Of a stretch of 64,000 bases of DNA, positions 60,215-64,000 are shown one piece after another (the stretch's first letter is position 1; each line of letters opens with the position of its first letter). Source of the stretch: Ricinus communis. Taxonomy: Eukaryota; Streptophyta; Magnoliopsida; Malpighiales; Euphorbiaceae. A model generated the notes under the pieces. It was not told where the DNA came from. It did not search any database and saw only the letters and a list, made by a program, of their open reading frames with translations. The position numbers and the translations under genes were made by a program. Location of the stretch: positions 5,835,582-5,899,581 of the forward strand of contig NC_063262.1 of the NCBI RefSeq assembly GCF_019578655.1, in the 5' to 3' direction.

Positions 60215-63200
60215 ATGGCGGAGCAGAGGAACAGATGGAACTGGGAGGTGACTGGATTTGAGACAAGGAAGTCATCGGCCCCGACCGTGGAGGCAGAGGA
60301 GGAACATAGAGTGGTGGCTGCTGCTCCGCTTTTACGGAGGTACTCGATCTCTAATGCTTCGGTTTTGCCAAGGGAGAATTTTGAGTTTTCTAAACAAGCT
60401 TTGGCTTCTAAAGTTCTTCGATTGAAGGATAAGATTAAGGTATATATGTAATGCATTTTGAATTATGTATTAAGCCCATTAGTGTTTTAATTACAGTAAT
60501 TTGGAAAATGTTTGGTGAAAGTTTGATTTTTTCTTATTAATGTACTAATCATGAATTAAATAACGCAAATATTGGCACTTACTGTGTGGCTATGAAGTAT
60601 TGGATTAAATGGGGTGGATAAGGTTGCACTACAATCCATTGAGTTTTGAGTTCAAAAGTTTACTACTTTTATCCAAATTTGCATAATGTTAGAAGCAAAA
60701 GAATAGCATGTATGGCTTTTTTGAGGTTTTCTTTCTCTTCTTCTTGTTTTCATTCTCGTCCTTGTCTTTACATTTGAAGAATGGGCTTGAACTTAGAGAA
60801 ATGAAGTTTTGGGTAATGCATGTTGAGTTCAGTTCATGTATACCGTCCTTAGTTTATGTAGTTACCTTTGTGTTGGTGGTTTCTTAGTCTATTTATGGGA
60901 TATTGAATTCTGCCCCTCTCTTCCGAAGTAAATTGGGCTTAAAAGGGAGAGGTGATGCTTCTTGGACATAGTAGCTTGCAGTATAGGGCTTTGCAGCAGA
61001 GTAGTTGTGAATCAAGCTGCATATAATGAGATTATTAGCAGGTAAGCTGAGGCTCTTAAAGAATGACCATATTGCATAATGTGATTTGTCCTTTTCTTTT
61101 TTCTAGTCTTGTAGATCAGTTTTCATAATGCAGGATCTTCCTTGTTGAACCTGACAGGGTTGAGTTGCTGGACTATAGCATTTCTGTGAACTAGCGACTG
61201 TGACAGACATGACTGATGGGCTTGTTTTAGTGGGGTTCTCACCTCTAATATATTGGATAGGTCAAGAATTTTTCTTTTTGGATGGTTTCTTGCTAGGATG
61301 TGAAAGCTTTATTTTTTTTCTTATGTGAACTAGGTTATGGTTGAAGAAAGGTTGCTAGGATGCAAAAGACCAACTTATGGTTGTTTAACGTATTTGTTTT
61401 CATTTTGATTTGCATGTTTTTGGTTGGACTATATTTGTTGGGATTTACATATTAACTGTAGCTGAGCAAGTGTACTCTTATTGTTCAAAAAAGGAAGAAA
61501 TGTTACTGATTGACCCCTCTTACAAATTGACAAAACTGAACATGGTGGGAGGGCTTTTGGGAGCGAGGGGAAACCTTCCTTTGCTCCTGTAAATGATACA
61601 TAATTCATTGGTAAATAATAGATCAGAATTCTTTTGTCTTTTTTTTCTTCCCCATTTTCAAACTTACTTAACTGTCAATAGGAAGAGTTGCAATGAAAAG
61701 GGATGCTAACATATTTAGTTATTTGTTGATAACATCCTACACATTTGTGTGTTCGTATATGATCATGATATATTTGCAAGACAATTATATTTAGCTGCTA
61801 CTAAGGAATTTAAGATCCAATTTGATAATTATTGATTGATAAAAGAAAACTCCTAAAATTTGTGGATGGCAAATGGAATACTAATATGGATTCCATTCTC
61901 TATTCTCAAAATAAAAAATTTACTAATAAATCCAGCATTATTATACAAGTTAACTCTTCGTGATTTAAGTTTGGAAGATGTGGTAAAAACTGAGAAATAA
62001 TTTAACTCTTTCACTTTTTATTTTTATGGTAATTTCTTTTGAAAATTTAACATTAGGGCTTCATTGTCCTTTATGGAGATTATTAGTACGGAAATATTTT
62101 ATGAGAAAGTGAAATATTTTCTGTTTGGCTTTAACATTGAAATTCAACTACACAATTCTTTTTGGTGTTTTGGAGTACACCATAAAATTTAAGTTTATTT
62201 CAACTTAGAAACCATGGGAATGATTGGACCTGTGAGAACTCCATTTATTTTCCTGTGCTTAGTTTTAGTGTACTTGAATAAAGTGAAATGGGGTAAATTG
62301 TGGCGATCATGTATGATCTAATAAAGATAGACAACAGTTTGCATTGGTTTCTGAACTGGTGGATACATTTAATGTTTCTCATGATCCTTCTTTTCTGAGT
62401 TTGTAAAAGTATGGTAACTTTATTGTTTTCTTTTTAATTAGGAAATTATATTTTGCGGCCGCTTATTCTTCACATGTTAAACACTGGAAAACAGAGGCTT
62501 CTTTTGTTTGCGAAATAAATGAAGTTTAACATTATAGCATAATGGTGTTGCAAGGTTTTCAGGGTATTTTAGGAATACCATAAATGTTGACATGCCAATC
62601 ATCTGATATTGTCAATTAGGACATGGGTCATGATCGGAAAAGAGTATGGAGGGGGCTATAATTTTAGGAAAATTCTGTCGTAACTTGTATGTGAAGGTGA
62701 AATTCTTGGGGTTTGAGTATAGTATGCCGTTGGTGTAGGAGATTCTTGGTTGATGGTCATATTCTTTTGGATTTGTGGATTATCTGTCTTGTAAATGATT
62801 TTCTTTCTTTCTTTTGGATTTTTGGATTATCTGTCTTGTAAATGATTTGTGGATTATCTGTCTTGTAAATGATTTCCTTTCTTTTTGTACTAGGGTTTCA
62901 CCCCCTGGTACCCCTTAGTAAATTCTCACATGTATTGATAAAAAAACATGTTCACATGTTCTGAATAGCTTGCAAAAGAAGATTACCTGGAATTGAGGCA
63001 AGAAGCAAGTGATCTGCAGGAATACTCTAATGCAAAACTTGATCGAGTAACACGCTATTTAGGTGTTCTTGCTGAGAAAACTCGCAAGCTAGGTAAGGAA
63101 TTGAGTTCTTCTCCAATTCTGTTTTGAACTGAATTAAATACTTTTAGAGGACAATCTTTCACCCTAGAGATGGGTGTTAGTCTTTCTGTTTGGAAATAAC

Positions 63201-63901
63201 TTAATGCATTTGATGTGGATTTGTCTGAGATTACTTTTATAAGTTTTCTGTCAATCTTCTGTACGCATAAGAAGAATTAATATTGCATGCTAGTAAGATT
63301 GTGTTATGGACATAATTAATCCTTAAAATAGTGAATTTGTGAAAAAATTTCAAATATGTAAAACATTTTATGTGCTTCACACTGTCACACCATCTTTGCT
63401 TCTTTTTTCTCAAGGTTTTGTTGTTGGTGGGTTCTGTTGATGGATTTGAACTTTATCTAAATATAAATGCCAGATCAAGTTGCCTTTGAAACTGAGGCTC
63501 GAATATCTCCATTGATCCATGAGAAGAAAAGGCTGTTTAACGACTTGCTGACGGCCAAAGGTGCTAATCTTCTGTAACTTTATCTTTTCTGACTTGTCTG
63601 TAATGTGCAAACATTCACTTGTACTCAGTATTAATTCTTTTCTGTATGTAATTTTTTTTGAAATATACTGGATTGAGATAACACAATTTCATGAAGTAGT
63701 CACTTGATAAAACTAAGTTTTTAATTTCAGGAAATATAAAGGTTTTCTGTCGTGCAAGACCATTATTTGAAGATGAAGGTCCTTCCATCATTGAATTTCC
63801 CGATGAGTGCACTGTCCGCATCACTACTGGTGATGATACCATTGCCAACCCCAAAAAGGATTTTGAATTTGACAAAGTGTATGGACCCCATGTTGGACAA
63901 G
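60215..63901 (+). CDS. KAC1: Kinesin-like protein KAC1/KAC2 (KIN-14), 5' part
   Basis: Four coding exons are visible: 60215-60439, 62969-63092, 63474-63560, 63731-63901, joined in frame by GT-AG introns; the gene continues beyond the window, so the protein is truncated here at about 202 residues of an expected 1250 or more. The start is MAEQRNRWNWEVTGFE, typical of the family. Residues 76-145 hold the helical segment LAKEDYLELRQEASDLQEYS and LDRVTRYLGVLAEKTRKL; the motor domain begins near residue 146 with GNIKVFCRARPLFEDEGPS and reaches DFEFDKVYGPHVGQ. The P-loop lies in the next exon, outside. Family knowledge: KAC proteins are plasma-membrane-associated kinesin-like proteins required for actin-based chloroplast movement and anchoring and show little or no microtubule motor activity. 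Intron 1 is 2.5 kb. Confidence 0.93.
62764..62888. repeat. Triplicated minisatellite in KAC intron 1
   Basis: Three copies of GGATTATCTGTCTTGTAAAT followed by GATTT, the first two joined by a CTTTCTTTCTTTTGGATTT spacer. The copies are identical over the core, which suggests a recent expansion. Confidence 0.88.
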
Positions 63902-64000
63902 GTTTTTATACAAAAACTTTTGCTATATATGTGAATCTTCTATGTATAATTTTTCTTTCTTATTAATCATAATGGCCCTAGGAAATGGGGAACTTTCTGG

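Overview
This window looks like nuclear DNA of a dicot plant. It is AT-rich, its genes have many introns, all six protein-coding genes have typical eudicot relatives, and the intergenic space holds plant-type transposons. A rosid (for example Malpighiales) is possible, but the sequence alone does not fix the species.

Layout from left to right: (1) 458-7524 (+) is a plastid mechanosensitive channel of the MSL2/MSL3 type, 12 coding exons, about 730 aa. (2) 8428-12816 (-) is an O-fucosyltransferase-family protein, 10 exons, about 509 aa. (3) 20779-23422 (+) is PASTICCINO2, the 3-hydroxyacyl-CoA dehydratase of very-long-chain fatty acid elongation, 9 exons, 220 aa. (4) 24368-28980 (-) is Rab GDP dissociation inhibitor, 13 exons, 445 aa. 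(5) 36850-41233 (-) is an SVP/JOINTLESS-type MADS-box factor, 8 exons, 227 aa. (6) 60215 to the right edge (+) is the 5' part of a KAC/KIN-14 kinesin for actin-based chloroplast movement, four exons visible. The exon models were built by hand from reading frame, GT/GC..AG borders and family conservation; every junction keeps frame.

The space between genes is filled with mobile DNA. The main pieces are a Ty1/copia LTR retrotransposon (45403-50390) with 5-bp target duplication, primer site and polypurine tract but broken coding frames; two Mutator-like TIR elements (29222-30398 and 53845-54816); a CACTA-type MITE (36011-36442) and a CACTA-like relic inside GDI intron 1; several Helitron-like short elements ending in CTAGT/CTAAT; and a 1.6-kb near-perfect inverted repeat (33879-35472) whose arms differ largely by C/T-type changes.

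The genes do not form an operon-like unit. They work in separate cell processes: plastid osmotic balance, glycosylation, VLCFA synthesis, vesicle traffic, flowering or dormancy control, and chloroplast positioning. Their order is nevertheless informative. As I recall the Arabidopsis map, KAC1-PAS2-MSL2 are consecutive genes, KAC2 sits beside an O-fucosyltransferase gene, and AGL24 (same MADS clade) also sits beside an O-fucosyltransferase gene. This window would therefore carry, in one piece, a neighbourhood that Arabidopsis split among duplicated blocks. I found no convincing new multi-gene system; the most unusual structures are the long hairpin, the mosaic LTR pair, the GC-rich insert in the copia element and two GC-AG introns.
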